A stretch of DNA of 64,000 nt from an uncultured Opitutaceae bacterium. GTDB lineage: Bacteria; Verrucomicrobiota; Verrucomicrobiia; Opitutales; Opitutaceae. Location of the stretch: the NCBI GenBank assembly GCA_937902925.1, contig CALFNN010000105.1, positions 62,001-126,000 of the forward strand, given 5' to 3'. How positions within the stretch are numbered: the first letter of the stretch is position 1; each line of letters starts with the position of its first letter. The translations under genes were made by a program, and so were the position numbers. Below are positions 1 through 7,688 of the stretch, one piece after another. The notes beneath the pieces are model-generated. The model had not been told where the DNA came from. It saw only the letters and a program-made list of their open reading frames with translations, and ran no database searches.

Positions 1-699
1 CACGGCAGTGCGGAGGCGGAAGTCTCCCAAGTTACGGCCGTCGCGGTGGGCCTCGACTACGTCCACACGAACTACAAGCGCGCGGGCTATGGCGATTCGG
101 ATGACTATACGATGCCGATCAATTTCTATTACAAATGGACCCCCAAGGTCGACTTGAGCGCGGGCTATCGTTATCGCGACTTCCAGACCGCCGTTGGCTC
201 GGATTCCACGGACCATTTCTTCAACGTTGGCGCGCGTGGCGAATTCACGCCGAAATTGACCGGCAAGTTTGCCGTCGGCTATCTGGAGCGCCGGCTGCAG
301 AAAGGGGCGAGTGAAAACACGATTGGCCTCGATGCCAGTCTCACCGCTGCCCTGACTCCGAAGACATCCTTGCAGCTAGGAGCCTCCAACGCGCCCGACA
401 CGAGTCCCCAAGGATTGCAGCAGAAGAATTTTTCGCTCAACGGAGTCTTGACGACAAACATCTCCGACCAATGGAGCGTGAACGGCGGTCTCAGTTACCG
501 GGCGATCGATTATCAGGCCACGGCGACCGCGGCAGGCCGGACGGATGACTACGTCGAGGGTTCGTTGGGCGCGACCTACACCGTCAACGCTTATGCGCGG
601 GTGGTGGGCGCCTACACCTATCGCCATAACAGTTCGGATATCTCGTCGAGCGAGTTTACGAACAACGTGTTCAGCGTTGCAGTGAGTTTTCGCTATTGA
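1..699 (+). CDS. Outer-membrane beta-barrel protein, C-terminal part (5' end outside window)
   Basis: The frame is open from base 1, so the gene begins upstream of the window; only its last 232 residues are visible. The protein alternates short hydrophobic and polar strands with frequent Tyr, Gly and Thr and ends in Ser-Phe-Arg-Tyr. A terminal aromatic residue is the usual outer-membrane barrel signal. It lies directly before Wza-like and Wzc-like genes, so it is probably the barrel protein that often accompanies exopolysaccharide export loci in Gram-negative bacteria. A perfect intrinsic terminator follows the stop codon. I cannot name the exact family, and strand count cannot be judged from the fragment. 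Confidence 0.7.
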   Translation, partial: HGSAEAEVSQVTAVAVGLDYVHTNYKRAGYGDSDDYTMPINFYYKWTPKVDLSAGYRYRDFQTAVGSDSTDHFFNVGARGEFTPKLTGKFAVGYLERRLQKGASENTIGLDASLTAALTPKTSLQLGASNAPDTSPQGLQQKNFSLNGVLTTNISDQWSVNGGLSYRAIDYQATATAAGRTDDYVEGSLGATYTVNAYARVVGAYTYRHNSSDISSSEFTNNVFSVAVSFRY

Positions 700-730
700 G
701 CATTCGCCACGGCTCGCTGGGCCACTCTAG

Positions 731-766
731 CGGAAGAAGATCGTCGCGGTCTTCTTCCGTTTTTTG
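731..766 (+). terminator. Intrinsic terminator after the barrel gene
   Basis: Perfect 10-bp stem (731-740 with 750-759), 9-base loop, then six T (760-765). It ends only 7 bases before the first ATG of the next gene, so it may act as an attenuator for the downstream export genes. Confidence 0.88.
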
Positions 767-772
767 TCAGCG

Positions 773-1420
773 ATGAATTTCTGCATGTTTCGCTCCGCCT
801 GTTTTTTTCTGCTCGCCATCGCCAGTGGGATTGCCGCCCAAGGGGCGCCGTCCGATGCATCCCCGGCGACGGATGCGGCCAAGTCCGATACCGTGAAGAC
901 TGACGTGGTCGTAAAGAGCGATTATGTGCTCCAGCCGCAGGACTTGATCAGGGTGCAAGTCTTCCAGGAGGATGACCTCAACCGGGAGGTTCGCCTGTCG
1001 CAGGAATCGACGGTGAACCTGCCGCTGATCGGCAATGTCGACCTCAAGGGCAAGACGGCACGGCAAGCGGAGGAGCTGATCCGTGCCGCCTATGATCGTG
1101 ACTATCTGGTCAACCCCGGGGTCAACCTGTTCGTGATCGAATACGCCAAGCGCTACGTCAACGTGCTCGGGGCCGTGGGCAATCCGGGTCCGGTTATCTT
1201 TCCGCCGGAGGAAGGGCTCACGCTGTTGGATGCCATTTCCCGGGCCGGCGGCTTCGCCCGGATCGCGGATCGAAAGCACGTCACCGTCAAGCGCACGAAC
1301 GCTGACGGGAAGACCGAGACTTCGATCGTCAATGCCGACGATATCATGAAGGGCCGCACCGACGAATCCTGGCCCTTGCAGCCGAACGACACCATTTCCG
1401 TGCCCGAGATCATTTTCTGA
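773..1420 (+). CDS. Polysaccharide export protein, Wza-like (Poly_export + SLBB)
   Basis: 215 residues from the ATG at 773; a TTG at 764 lies inside the terminator T-tract and is unlikely, and an ATG at 785 is the alternative. A signal peptide (FFLLAIASGIAAQ) is followed by the polysaccharide-export domain (about residues 48-130, starting YVLQPQDLIRVQVFQEDDL) and one SLBB-type segment (about 130-185, VLGAVGNPGP... LLDAISRAGG). It is shorter than E. coli Wza and has no lipobox cysteine that I can see, like many short export proteins paired with PCP-2a kinases. Role: periplasm to outer-membrane passage of a capsular or exopolysaccharide. No Shine-Dalgarno sequence is visible. The kinase gene follows after 17 bases. 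Confidence 0.88.
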   Translation: MNFCMFRSACFFLLAIASGIAAQGAPSDASPATDAAKSDTVKTDVVVKSDYVLQPQDLIRVQVFQEDDLNREVRLSQESTVNLPLIGNVDLKGKTARQAEELIRAAYDRDYLVNPGVNLFVIEYAKRYVNVLGAVGNPGPVIFPPEEGLTLLDAISRAGGFARIADRKHVTVKRTNADGKTETSIVNADDIMKGRTDESWPLQPNDTISVPEIIF

Positions 1421-1437
1421 GCGACCGCTTCGTTTTC

Positions 1438-3678
1438 ATGGATCCTGCCTCAAAGTCGAAACAAACACCCGAAAGTGGCGGCAGTGGCTATGGCTACAGT
1501 TACGGTGGCAATTATGCGGGATATTCCGCGGTGGGCTACGGTTATGGCGACGGCGGCGGTGGTGGCGGGGTGCAGCGCAGCTTTCAGGACTACCTGTTGA
1601 TCCTGCGCGAGCGCATCTGGTATATCATCGTTGTCTTCCTGGTTGTGTTCTCGAGTTCGCTCGTCTTCACGCTCAGCCAGGTGAAAGTCTACGAGTCGTC
1701 GGCGACCGTCCAGATCTTCCGGCGCGATCCCACGGTCATGCAGGTCCAGCAGGTGATGGATAACGACATTCGCGGGGCCGAGGATCTCAATACGCAGATG
1801 AAGGTGCTGGAGAGCGGCTCGATCATCCAGCGCGTGGCCGAGCGCATCACCGGCGAGGACAAGAGTGCCTTTCTCGCGCCCTACGAGCGGAGCACGGCGG
1901 ACACGGCCTTTGTCGCCGATATCCTCGCGAAAAATCGGAAGGTGCAACTCCAGCGGCTTACGCTGATCGTCACGGTCTCCTACGATCATCCGAATCCGGC
2001 GGTCGCTGCCAAGGTCGCCAATTTTTTCGTCGACGAGTATATCGCCTATAATACGCGGCAGCGGATTGACGATTCGGAGAAGGCATTCGGCGATCTTACG
2101 GTGACGGTCGACGCGCAAAAAAAGAAGGTCGATCAGCTGGCCCGCGACCTCCAGGCCATGAAGGAGAAGAGCAACGAGGTTTCGCTCGACACCCGCAAGG
2201 ACATCGCGACGGATACCCTGAAGGCGCTCAATCTCGAGGCCTCCCGGGCGAACATCGCGTTGGGCGAGCAACAGGTCCGCCTTAACCAGGTCAACGAATA
2301 CGTGGCCAAGGGAACGCCGCTGACCGACCTGCCGTTCGTCGCCAACCAGCCGGTGATCACGCAGCTGACGCAGCAGCTGGCCGCCCAAAAGATCGCCATC
2401 GAAAGTCTGCGCAAGCGTTACCGCGACAAGCACCCCAACCTCGTCAGTGCGCTCACCTCGCTGCAGCAGACCCAGCAGGAGCTCGACCGGGCGATCAACA
2501 ATGCCCGGGCGCAGATCGAGTCCGACTACCAGTCGGCGGTGCGGAACAACCAGCACGCGCAGGATGAACTCGCGCGGCAAAAAGCCGAGTCGATCGACCT
2601 CGATCGCAGCGGGCTTCCGTATGCCAGCGCTGAACGCGAGCTGCACACGCAGGAACAGATTCTCCAGAGCCTCACGGCCCGCGCGCGAGAGACGTCGCTG
2701 TCGGGCGACATCTCCACGCAGAATGCACGCATCATCGATCGCGCGGCACCGCCGCCCGAGAGCAAGCCGATTTCGCCCAATGTGACCCTCAACCTCGGTC
2801 TCGGCGTCGCTGGCGGCCTCGGCCTCGGGCTGGCCTTTGCCTTCTTCGTCGCGTTCATCGACGACCGCGTGAAGAGTTCCTTCGACATCGAGGGCGTCGT
2901 CGGTCTTCCGCTCATCGGGATCATTCCCCAGATCAAGCGAATGGACCAGGCCGACAAGGCCCAGATCGTGGTGAACAACGCCGACCGGCAGGTCGCCGAG
3001 GCCTTCCTCACGCTGCACTCGAGTCTGCGGCTCAAGGATGAGAGCAAGAATGCGAAATGCATTCTGATCACCAGCACCATTCCCGGTGAGGGCAAGTCCT
3101 TCACGACGACGAACCTCGCGCTCACGTTTGCGGCCCATGGCGAGCGCGTCGTGATCCTCGACTGCGATTTGAGAAAACCGAATATCCACAAGTCGTTTCG
3201 GGTCGAGAATCTCAAGGGGATCATCGATATTTGTGCCGGCTCCTCGACGATCGACGATGTTGTCCTGCGCGGGGTGCAACCGAACCTCGATGTCCTGCCC
3301 GCCGGCGGCCGGGCCAAGAATCCGACCCAGATTTTGAACAGCAAGAACTTCGAGGTGATGCTTTCGGAGCTGCGCAAGCGCTACGACCGCATCTTCATCG
3401 ATACCCCGCCGCTGGCCGCCGTGAGCGACGCCCTTATCATTCTGCCCTTGGTCGACGGCTCGATCTTCACGATTTTCTTCAACAAGGTTCGCCGCAAGGC
3501 CGCGCAGTTCAGCGCGAAGAAGATGCTCGATTCCAACGTGCCGGCGTTCGGTGCCGTCCTCAACGGGCTCAATCTCGCGGTTTCCGGTTATTACTACGCG
3601 CAATATTACGACAAATCCTACAAGGACTACTACGTCGTGATGGCCAAGGAAGATGACAATCAGCCCGAGGCGCGCTGA
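1438..3678 (+). CDS. Polysaccharide co-polymerase / tyrosine autokinase, Wzc-like
   Basis: 746 residues. Order: Gly/Tyr-rich cytoplasmic leader (about 16-45), TM1 (about 60-80), Wzz-type periplasmic region with long coiled coil, TM2 (about 450-475, LGLGVAGGLGLGLAFAFFVA), then a BY-kinase domain with Walker A TSTIPGEGKSFTTTN (about 545), Walker A' VVILDCDLRKP and Walker B IFIDTPP. The C-terminus carries eight tyrosines within about 20 residues (GYYYAQYYDKSYKDYY), the expected autophosphorylation cluster. Role: inner-membrane control of exopolysaccharide chain length and export together with the preceding Wza-like protein. The N-terminal GYGY-type low-complexity leader is unusual for the family. 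It is the last gene of the locus; the next gene is convergent. Confidence 0.95.
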   Translation: MDPASKSKQTPESGGSGYGYSYGGNYAGYSAVGYGYGDGGGGGGVQRSFQDYLLILRERIWYIIVVFLVVFSSSLVFTLSQVKVYESSATVQIFRRDPTVMQVQQVMDNDIRGAEDLNTQMKVLESGSIIQRVAERITGEDKSAFLAPYERSTADTAFVADILAKNRKVQLQRLTLIVTVSYDHPNPAVAAKVANFFVDEYIAYNTRQRIDDSEKAFGDLTVTVDAQKKKVDQLARDLQAMKEKSNEVSLDTRKDIATDTLKALNLEASRANIALGEQQVRLNQVNEYVAKGTPLTDLPFVANQPVITQLTQQLAAQKIAIESLRKRYRDKHPNLVSALTSLQQTQQELDRAINNARAQIESDYQSAVRNNQHAQDELARQKAESIDLDRSGLPYASAERELHTQEQILQSLTARARETSLSGDISTQNARIIDRAAPPPESKPISPNVTLNLGLGVAGGLGLGLAFAFFVAFIDDRVKSSFDIEGVVGLPLIGIIPQIKRMDQADKAQIVVNNADRQVAEAFLTLHSSLRLKDESKNAKCILITSTIPGEGKSFTTTNLALTFAAHGERVVILDCDLRKPNIHKSFRVENLKGIIDICAGSSTIDDVVLRGVQPNLDVLPAGGRAKNPTQILNSKNFEVMLSELRKRYDRIFIDTPPLAAVSDALIILPLVDGSIFTIFFNKVRRKAAQFSAKKMLDSNVPAFGAVLNGLNLAVSGYYYAQYYDKSYKDYYVVMAKEDDNQPEAR

Positions 3679-3709
3679 GTGGGTCTGACGGCCCCGGCTC
3701 CAAGGCAGC

Positions 3710-4711
3710 CTAGCGGGTGGCGGCGCGCTGCAGCCGGTCGTTGATCGCGTCGGCGAGTCCCCCGCCTTGGGCCAGTTCGACGTGAATGCGCTCGAAGCGT
3801 CCGTCATCAAGCCGACGCAACGTGGCGAACAGCCGGCGGGCGGCACCCCGCAAATCGCCGCGGGGATCGAGCCAGAAAACGTGTTTCGGGCGGCGACGGT
3901 GAACGGGCTTCGCGATCAGGAGGCAGGCTTCGCGGGCTCCACGCACTTCGGCACCGGCGAGTCGTTCATGCAACGTCAGCGGCGTTCGCGGACTGTAGTG
4001 CCGCGGCAGCATTCCCGGAGCAAGGAGCCCGGCGGATTTTTTGGCGAGGTGGACGGCCGGTCGAACAGTGACAAATTTTCGCCCCAGCGCCTTTTCCAGC
4101 GTCGCGAGGGTGATTGCCCCCGGACGCAACAAGCGCGGCTTTTGCGGATCGCGCAAGTCCACGATCGTGGATTCGAGCCCGATGCGCGCCGCGCCGCCAT
4201 CCAGAATATGTCGGATTCGGTTTCCGAGTCCCTGCTGAACGTGCCCGGCGGTCGTCGGGCTGATATAGCCGAAAGGATTTGCGCTCGGGGCGGCGAGCGG
4301 CGTGCCGGCCAGCCGCAGCAACCGGCGAAACAACGGGTGGGCGGGCATCCGGACGGCGACGCTCGACCGCCCGGCGGACACCACTGCCGGCACGGCGCGA
4401 TTCTTGGGCAGCACCAAGGTGAGCGGGCCGGGCCAGAATTTCCGCGCCAGTTTCTGCGCCGCGGCATTGGCCTCGGCGACACGGGCGAGATCGCGATGGT
4501 CGTGAATATGAACGATCAGCGGATCGCTGGCGGGCCGGCCCTTGGCGGCAAAAATCTTCCCGCACGCCGCGGCGTCGAAGGCATTGGCGGCGAGTCCATA
4601 AACCGTCTCGGTCGGCACGGCGACGATTTCACCGGCCTGCAACCGGCGCGCGAGCATCGCAAGGTTACGCGGCGTTCCGCGATAGATCCGGGCGGTGGAC
4701 GTCCTCGGCAT
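3710..4711 (-). CDS. L-threonylcarbamoyladenylate synthase, Sua5/TsaC family
   Basis: 333 residues, the length of the two-domain Sua5 type and longer than YrdC. The N-terminal YrdC domain shows VPTETVYGLAANA, the nucleotide-binding KGRPASDPLIVHI and SANPFGYISPTTA. The linker motif GLLAPGMLPRHYSPRTPL leads into a C-terminal Sua5 domain. It makes threonylcarbamoyl-AMP from threonine, bicarbonate and ATP, the first step of tRNA t6A37 modification in the cytoplasm. The start at 4711 is chosen because the family's first conserved segment begins some 15 residues later. The S18 terminator ends 6 bases upstream of the ATG, so transcription must read through it or start inside it. Confidence 0.93.
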   Translation of the reverse strand: MPRTSTARIYRGTPRNLAMLARRLQAGEIVAVPTETVYGLAANAFDAAACGKIFAAKGRPASDPLIVHIHDHRDLARVAEANAAAQKLARKFWPGPLTLVLPKNRAVPAVVSAGRSSVAVRMPAHPLFRRLLRLAGTPLAAPSANPFGYISPTTAGHVQQGLGNRIRHILDGGAARIGLESTIVDLRDPQKPRLLRPGAITLATLEKALGRKFVTVRPAVHLAKKSAGLLAPGMLPRHYSPRTPLTLHERLAGAEVRGAREACLLIAKPVHRRRPKHVFWLDPRGDLRGAARRLFATLRRLDDGRFERIHVELAQGGGLADAINDRLQRAATR

Positions 4712-4717
4712 GACATG

Positions 4718-4745
4718 AAAAAGGCCGGAGCGATTGACTCCGGCC
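4718..4745 (-). terminator. Intrinsic terminator of rpsR
   Basis: On the minus strand a perfect 8-bp GC-rich stem (4745-4738 with 4730-4723), 7-base loop, then five T (4722-4718). It follows the S18 stop codon by 27 bases and directly abuts the Sua5 start codon. Confidence 0.85.
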
Positions 4746-4772
4746 GAGAAACCAGATCGGGCGACAGCCCGT

Positions 4773-4967
4773 TTACTGCGCGAGCAGCATGTTGCGCGAG
4801 TGCTTGATCGTCTTGGTGACGGCGCGCTGGTGCTTGGCGGTGAGATGCGTGTATTTGCGCGGCAGAATCTTGCCCGTGTCGGTCACATAGTGACTCATGA
4901 CCTGCGGCGTCGTGAAGGGAATTTCCGCGGGAGTGGGAGTCTGTTGTTTCGTTTCTGTGGTGCTCAT
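4773..4967 (-). CDS. rpsR: 30S ribosomal protein S18
   Basis: 64 residues from the ATG at 4967 (MSTTETKQQ). The frame runs on upstream, but only this start gives a normal S18. The core TDTGKILPRKYTHLTAKHQR followed by a basic helix (VTKTIKHSRNMLLAQ) is the S18 signature that binds 16S rRNA and S6 on the platform of the small subunit. It is somewhat shorter than the usual 70-80 residues at the N-terminus. It stands alone rather than in the common rpsF-ssb-rpsR-rplI cluster and has its own terminator. Confidence 0.93.
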   Translation of the reverse strand: MSTTETKQQTPTPAEIPFTTPQVMSHYVTDTGKILPRKYTHLTAKHQRAVTKTIKHSRNMLLAQ

Positions 4968-5072
4968 GGCTTGAAAGGGAGGGAAGAAGCTGGAGCGGCG
5001 CACCGGCTTGTCAACCCGCATTTTGGAGTGGAAAACAGGGCGGTTTCCCGGGACTTTTGCCCTCCGAAACCT

Positions 5073-5148
5073 GTCCCCGTAGCTCAACTGGATAGAGCAG
5101 CGGTTTCCTAAACCGTCGATCCCGGTTCAAGTCCGGGCGGGGGCGCCA
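5073..5148 (+). tRNA. tRNA-Arg (anticodon CCU)
   Basis: Full cloverleaf: 7-bp acceptor stem 5073-5079 with 5138-5144 (one U-G pair), D arm 5082-5098, 5-bp anticodon stem with loop TTCCTAA giving CCU (5107-5109), T arm 5121-5137 with TTCAAGT loop, discriminator G and encoded CCA at 5146-5148. Confidence 0.96.
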
Positions 5149-5292
5149 TCCGGCGAACAGAATGGAAGGGGCTATTTCGTCGCCGGCATCGAGAACCGGC
5201 ATGCGGAGCGGGTGCGCCGGGTGGATTGCCGCAACTTTTCCATTCCCTGCGAGTCTCGACAATTGCGCCGTTAACTTCCATTGCTTTTCGTT

Positions 5293-5826
5293 ATGCAGCT
5301 TTCCCCGCGCTCCATTTTTCGTCGTCCTTTCCGCGTGCGTGCCGTCCGCGATCCCCTCGCGGGTTTCGGTCGCCGTCCGGAGAGTGGCTTCACCATGATG
5401 GAGCTGTTGGTCGTCCTCGGAATCCTCGCACTCCTGGCGGGCCTGGCGATCGTCAACGTCAATGGCATATTTGGCGGCGCACAGACCCAGACGGCCCAGC
5501 TATTCGTGCGGGAAACCCTGAAAACCCCGCTCTTCGCCTACAATCTTCGCATGGGCGGCTATCCGTCGACGGCCGAGGGTTTGAACGCACTTATCACGCC
5601 GCCGCCCGACAAGGCGGACCGTTGGGGCACCACGCCCTATCTCACCGAGCCCAAGGTTCCGCTCGATCCCTGGGGAGAACCCTACCAATACGAAAACCCC
5701 GGCAAGCACAACAAGGGCGGCATCGTGCCCTACGATCTCTGGTCCAAGGGCCCGGACAAGATCTCCGGCACCGAGGACGATGTCGGTAACTGGGACAGCT
5801 CTTCGTCGTTGGCTGCGCCCAAGTGA
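5293..5826 (+). CDS. gspG: Type II secretion major pseudopilin GspG
   Basis: 177 residues from the ATG at 5293 (a TTG at 5281 is the alternative). A 32-residue basic leader ends in the prepilin peptidase site RRPESG/FTMMELLVV with Glu at mature position 5, followed by the hydrophobic pilin helix. The globular part carries the GspG signature: GGYPSTAEGLNAL, PLDPWGEPYQY and the calcium-loop-like GPDKISGTEDD near the C-terminus. It forms the bulk of the periplasmic pseudopilus that pushes substrates through the secretin. First gene of a tightly overlapping run gspG to gspM. Confidence 0.95.
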   Translation: MQLSPRSIFRRPFRVRAVRDPLAGFGRRPESGFTMMELLVVLGILALLAGLAIVNVNGIFGGAQTQTAQLFVRETLKTPLFAYNLRMGGYPSTAEGLNALITPPPDKADRWGTTPYLTEPKVPLDPWGEPYQYENPGKHNKGGIVPYDLWSKGPDKISGTEDDVGNWDSSSSLAAPK

Positions 5827-6479
5827 CCGATGGGTGCGCCGGGTGGTTGAATCAAATGGCGGGTGCAGCCCCGCGACCGTCTCCCGTGCCTCCGTGCCTT
5901 CCCAACTACCGCTTGTGGTTCCCGGTCCCGGCCCCCGGGCGTCCACGGGCTCACCGCGCCGCTTGGTCGCGCGGATTCACGATCCTCGAGCTGCTCCTCG
6001 CGCTTGCGATCATCGCACTCCTGGCCGCCGTGTTGATTGGCGGCTCCGCACAATTGCTCAGCGACCGGCCGGCGTCGGTCGACGATGTCTTTTGGAAAGC
6101 CGTCCAGACCGCGCGGAAATCGGCGCTGGCCTCCGGGCGGGAGGTGCGGCTCACGTTTGTGAACGACAGGGATCACGGGAAGGAATTCGTCGTCGATAGC
6201 GGTGAAGCCAAACAGGAACTGCCGGTGTCCGTGACTTCGGTCGACACCTTGGAGGTAACCTTTCTTTCCACGCAGAAGGGTGGCAACGCCATCTTGGTCG
6301 GTGGCGTCGTCGTCGAGACGCAGCCGATCCCGGGGGCGACCTTTTACTCCGACGGCACGTGCACGCCATTTCGCGTGCAGGTGTTCAGCCATGGCGGCGC
6401 CCACATCGTTGCCATCGATCCATGGACCTGCGCTCCAATTCTAACACCACCCGATCCTAATGCGCCGTCGCCCTCGTGA
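5823..6479 (+). CDS. Type II secretion minor pseudopilin, GspH-like
   Basis: 218 residues from a GTG that overlaps the gspG stop by 4 bases (GTGA); an in-frame ATG at 5856 is the alternative. The leader is long (about 50 residues) and ends SRG/FTILELLLALAII, a prepilin cleavage site with Glu5. The remaining part is beta-rich and not diagnostic; position between gspG and a GspI-like gene suggests GspH. Minor pseudopilins form the pseudopilus tip. Confidence 0.82.
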   Translation: MTDGCAGWLNQMAGAAPRPSPVPPCLPNYRLWFPVPAPGRPRAHRAAWSRGFTILELLLALAIIALLAAVLIGGSAQLLSDRPASVDDVFWKAVQTARKSALASGREVRLTFVNDRDHGKEFVVDSGEAKQELPVSVTSVDTLEVTFLSTQKGGNAILVGGVVVETQPIPGATFYSDGTCTPFRVQVFSHGGAHIVAIDPWTCAPILTPPDPNAPSPS

Positions 6480-6975
6480 GATTTTTCCCGCCGCAGGCGC
6501 CGCGCGGGTCGGCGGGGCTTCCCGGGCGAGCGGGTTCACGCTCGTCGAGGTGCTCGTCGCACTGACCATCTTTTCGATCTCGGCCATCATCTTGAGCGCG
6601 GCCTACGTGAACGTGCTGCTCGGGTATCAGCTCGCCACGCAGACGGAGCAGACGAGCGACGATGTCGCCTTCGCCCGCTCGCTCGTCCTGACGGAGCCCG
6701 ATCGCACGAAACTCGAACAGGGCGGCGAATTCGACACCGCGGCCGGCCGCCACGCGACTTGGAGCGTCGATATCGCCTCCACCAACATGCCCGATCTTTT
6801 CACGGTCACCTTTACCTGTGAAATCAGCGACCCGGCGCAGCCCACGCCGCAAAAGACCGTCCAGACCTTCACCGTGCTCCGCCCAACCTGGGCGATCGAC
6901 CCGGCCGAGCGCGATAAACTCCGGCAGGATGCGCGAACCCGCATCCTGGAAATGCAAGGCAAACCCACGACGTGA
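6460..6975 (+). CDS. Type II secretion minor pseudopilin, GspI-like
   Basis: 171 residues. The ATG lies 20 bases inside the end of the preceding gene. Leader of 24 residues, then cleavage site RASG/FTLVEVLVALTIF and a pilin helix. The assignment to GspI rests on size and order (H-I-J-K); the globular domain alone would also fit a PilV-type minor pilin. Its stop overlaps the next start by 4 bases, so translation is probably coupled. Confidence 0.8.
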   Translation: MRRRPREIFPAAGAARVGGASRASGFTLVEVLVALTIFSISAIILSAAYVNVLLGYQLATQTEQTSDDVAFARSLVLTEPDRTKLEQGGEFDTAAGRHATWSVDIASTNMPDLFTVTFTCEISDPAQPTPQKTVQTFTVLRPTWAIDPAERDKLRQDARTRILEMQGKPTT

Positions 6976-7685
6976 GCGCCCGCCACTCCATCTCCTCTGG
7001 TTGGACGCCGCGCCAGCCCGATCCCGGCCGGGCTCGCGCCGGGGGTTTTACGCTCCTCGAGATCCTGCTGTCGCTTGCGCTCACCGCGTTGATGCTGGTC
7101 GCGCTCAACACCTTCGTATTCTCGATGGGCGAAATCTGGGGCCGGGGTGCCGACGTGCGCCTCTTCGACCAGCATGTGCGGGCGGTCACGCGTTTTCTGG
7201 AGCACGAGCTGCGGGCGGCCGGCCTGCCGCCTGCGGCGCTCGCGCGTTCCACGCCGTTCGGCGTGCAGGAGATCCGCCCGCAGAGCGGCACGTCCGAGAA
7301 CCTGCTCACGTTCGATCTGCCGGCGGGCAGCCGGCTCTTCACGTGGCCCGATGCCAAGCGGCCGCTCCCCGAGGTCGTCTGCTCGCTCCAAGTGCGGGAG
7401 AACGAGGGCCTCATCCTACTCTGGCATTCGCGACTGGAGAAGAATTTCGACACCGATCCGCCGCGCGAAACCGTCGTGACTCCGCTCGTCACCGGCCTGA
7501 GCTACGACTACTATGACCCCGACTCCACTCGTTGGACGACCGAGACGGCGCTCAAGCCCGATCCCGCCGGCGGCTCGACTCCCCTGACGCCGCAGCGCCT
7601 GCGGCTCAAGTTCACCTACGGCAAGCTGACGCGCGAGAGCGTCGTTACGCTGCCCGCGCCGACGGAGGCGCTGCCGCTCTTCTGA
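6972..7685 (+). CDS. Type II secretion minor pseudopilin, GspJ-like
   Basis: 237 residues from a GTG overlapping the previous stop (GTGA). Leader of 24 residues, prepilin site RAGG/FTLLEILLSLALT with Glu5, helix, then a large beta domain ending ESVVTLPAPTEALPLF. Size and order match GspJ, which forms the tip complex with GspI and GspK. Confidence 0.82.
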   Translation: MSARHSISSGWTPRQPDPGRARAGGFTLLEILLSLALTALMLVALNTFVFSMGEIWGRGADVRLFDQHVRAVTRFLEHELRAAGLPPAALARSTPFGVQEIRPQSGTSENLLTFDLPAGSRLFTWPDAKRPLPEVVCSLQVRENEGLILLWHSRLEKNFDTDPPRETVVTPLVTGLSYDYYDPDSTRWTTETALKPDPAGGSTPLTPQRLRLKFTYGKLTRESVVTLPAPTEALPLF

Positions 7686-7688
7686 CGC

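Noticed and set aside
1450-3846. Long open frame on the minus strand opposite the Wzc-like gene
   Set aside because: Arg/Leu/Asp-rich sequence without any domain; a shadow of high-GC coding on the other strand.
5073-5148. tRNA-Arg (and tRNA-Leu at 34382) as integration sites
   Set aside because: No integrase, direct repeat of the tRNA 3' end or atypical segment was seen next to either.
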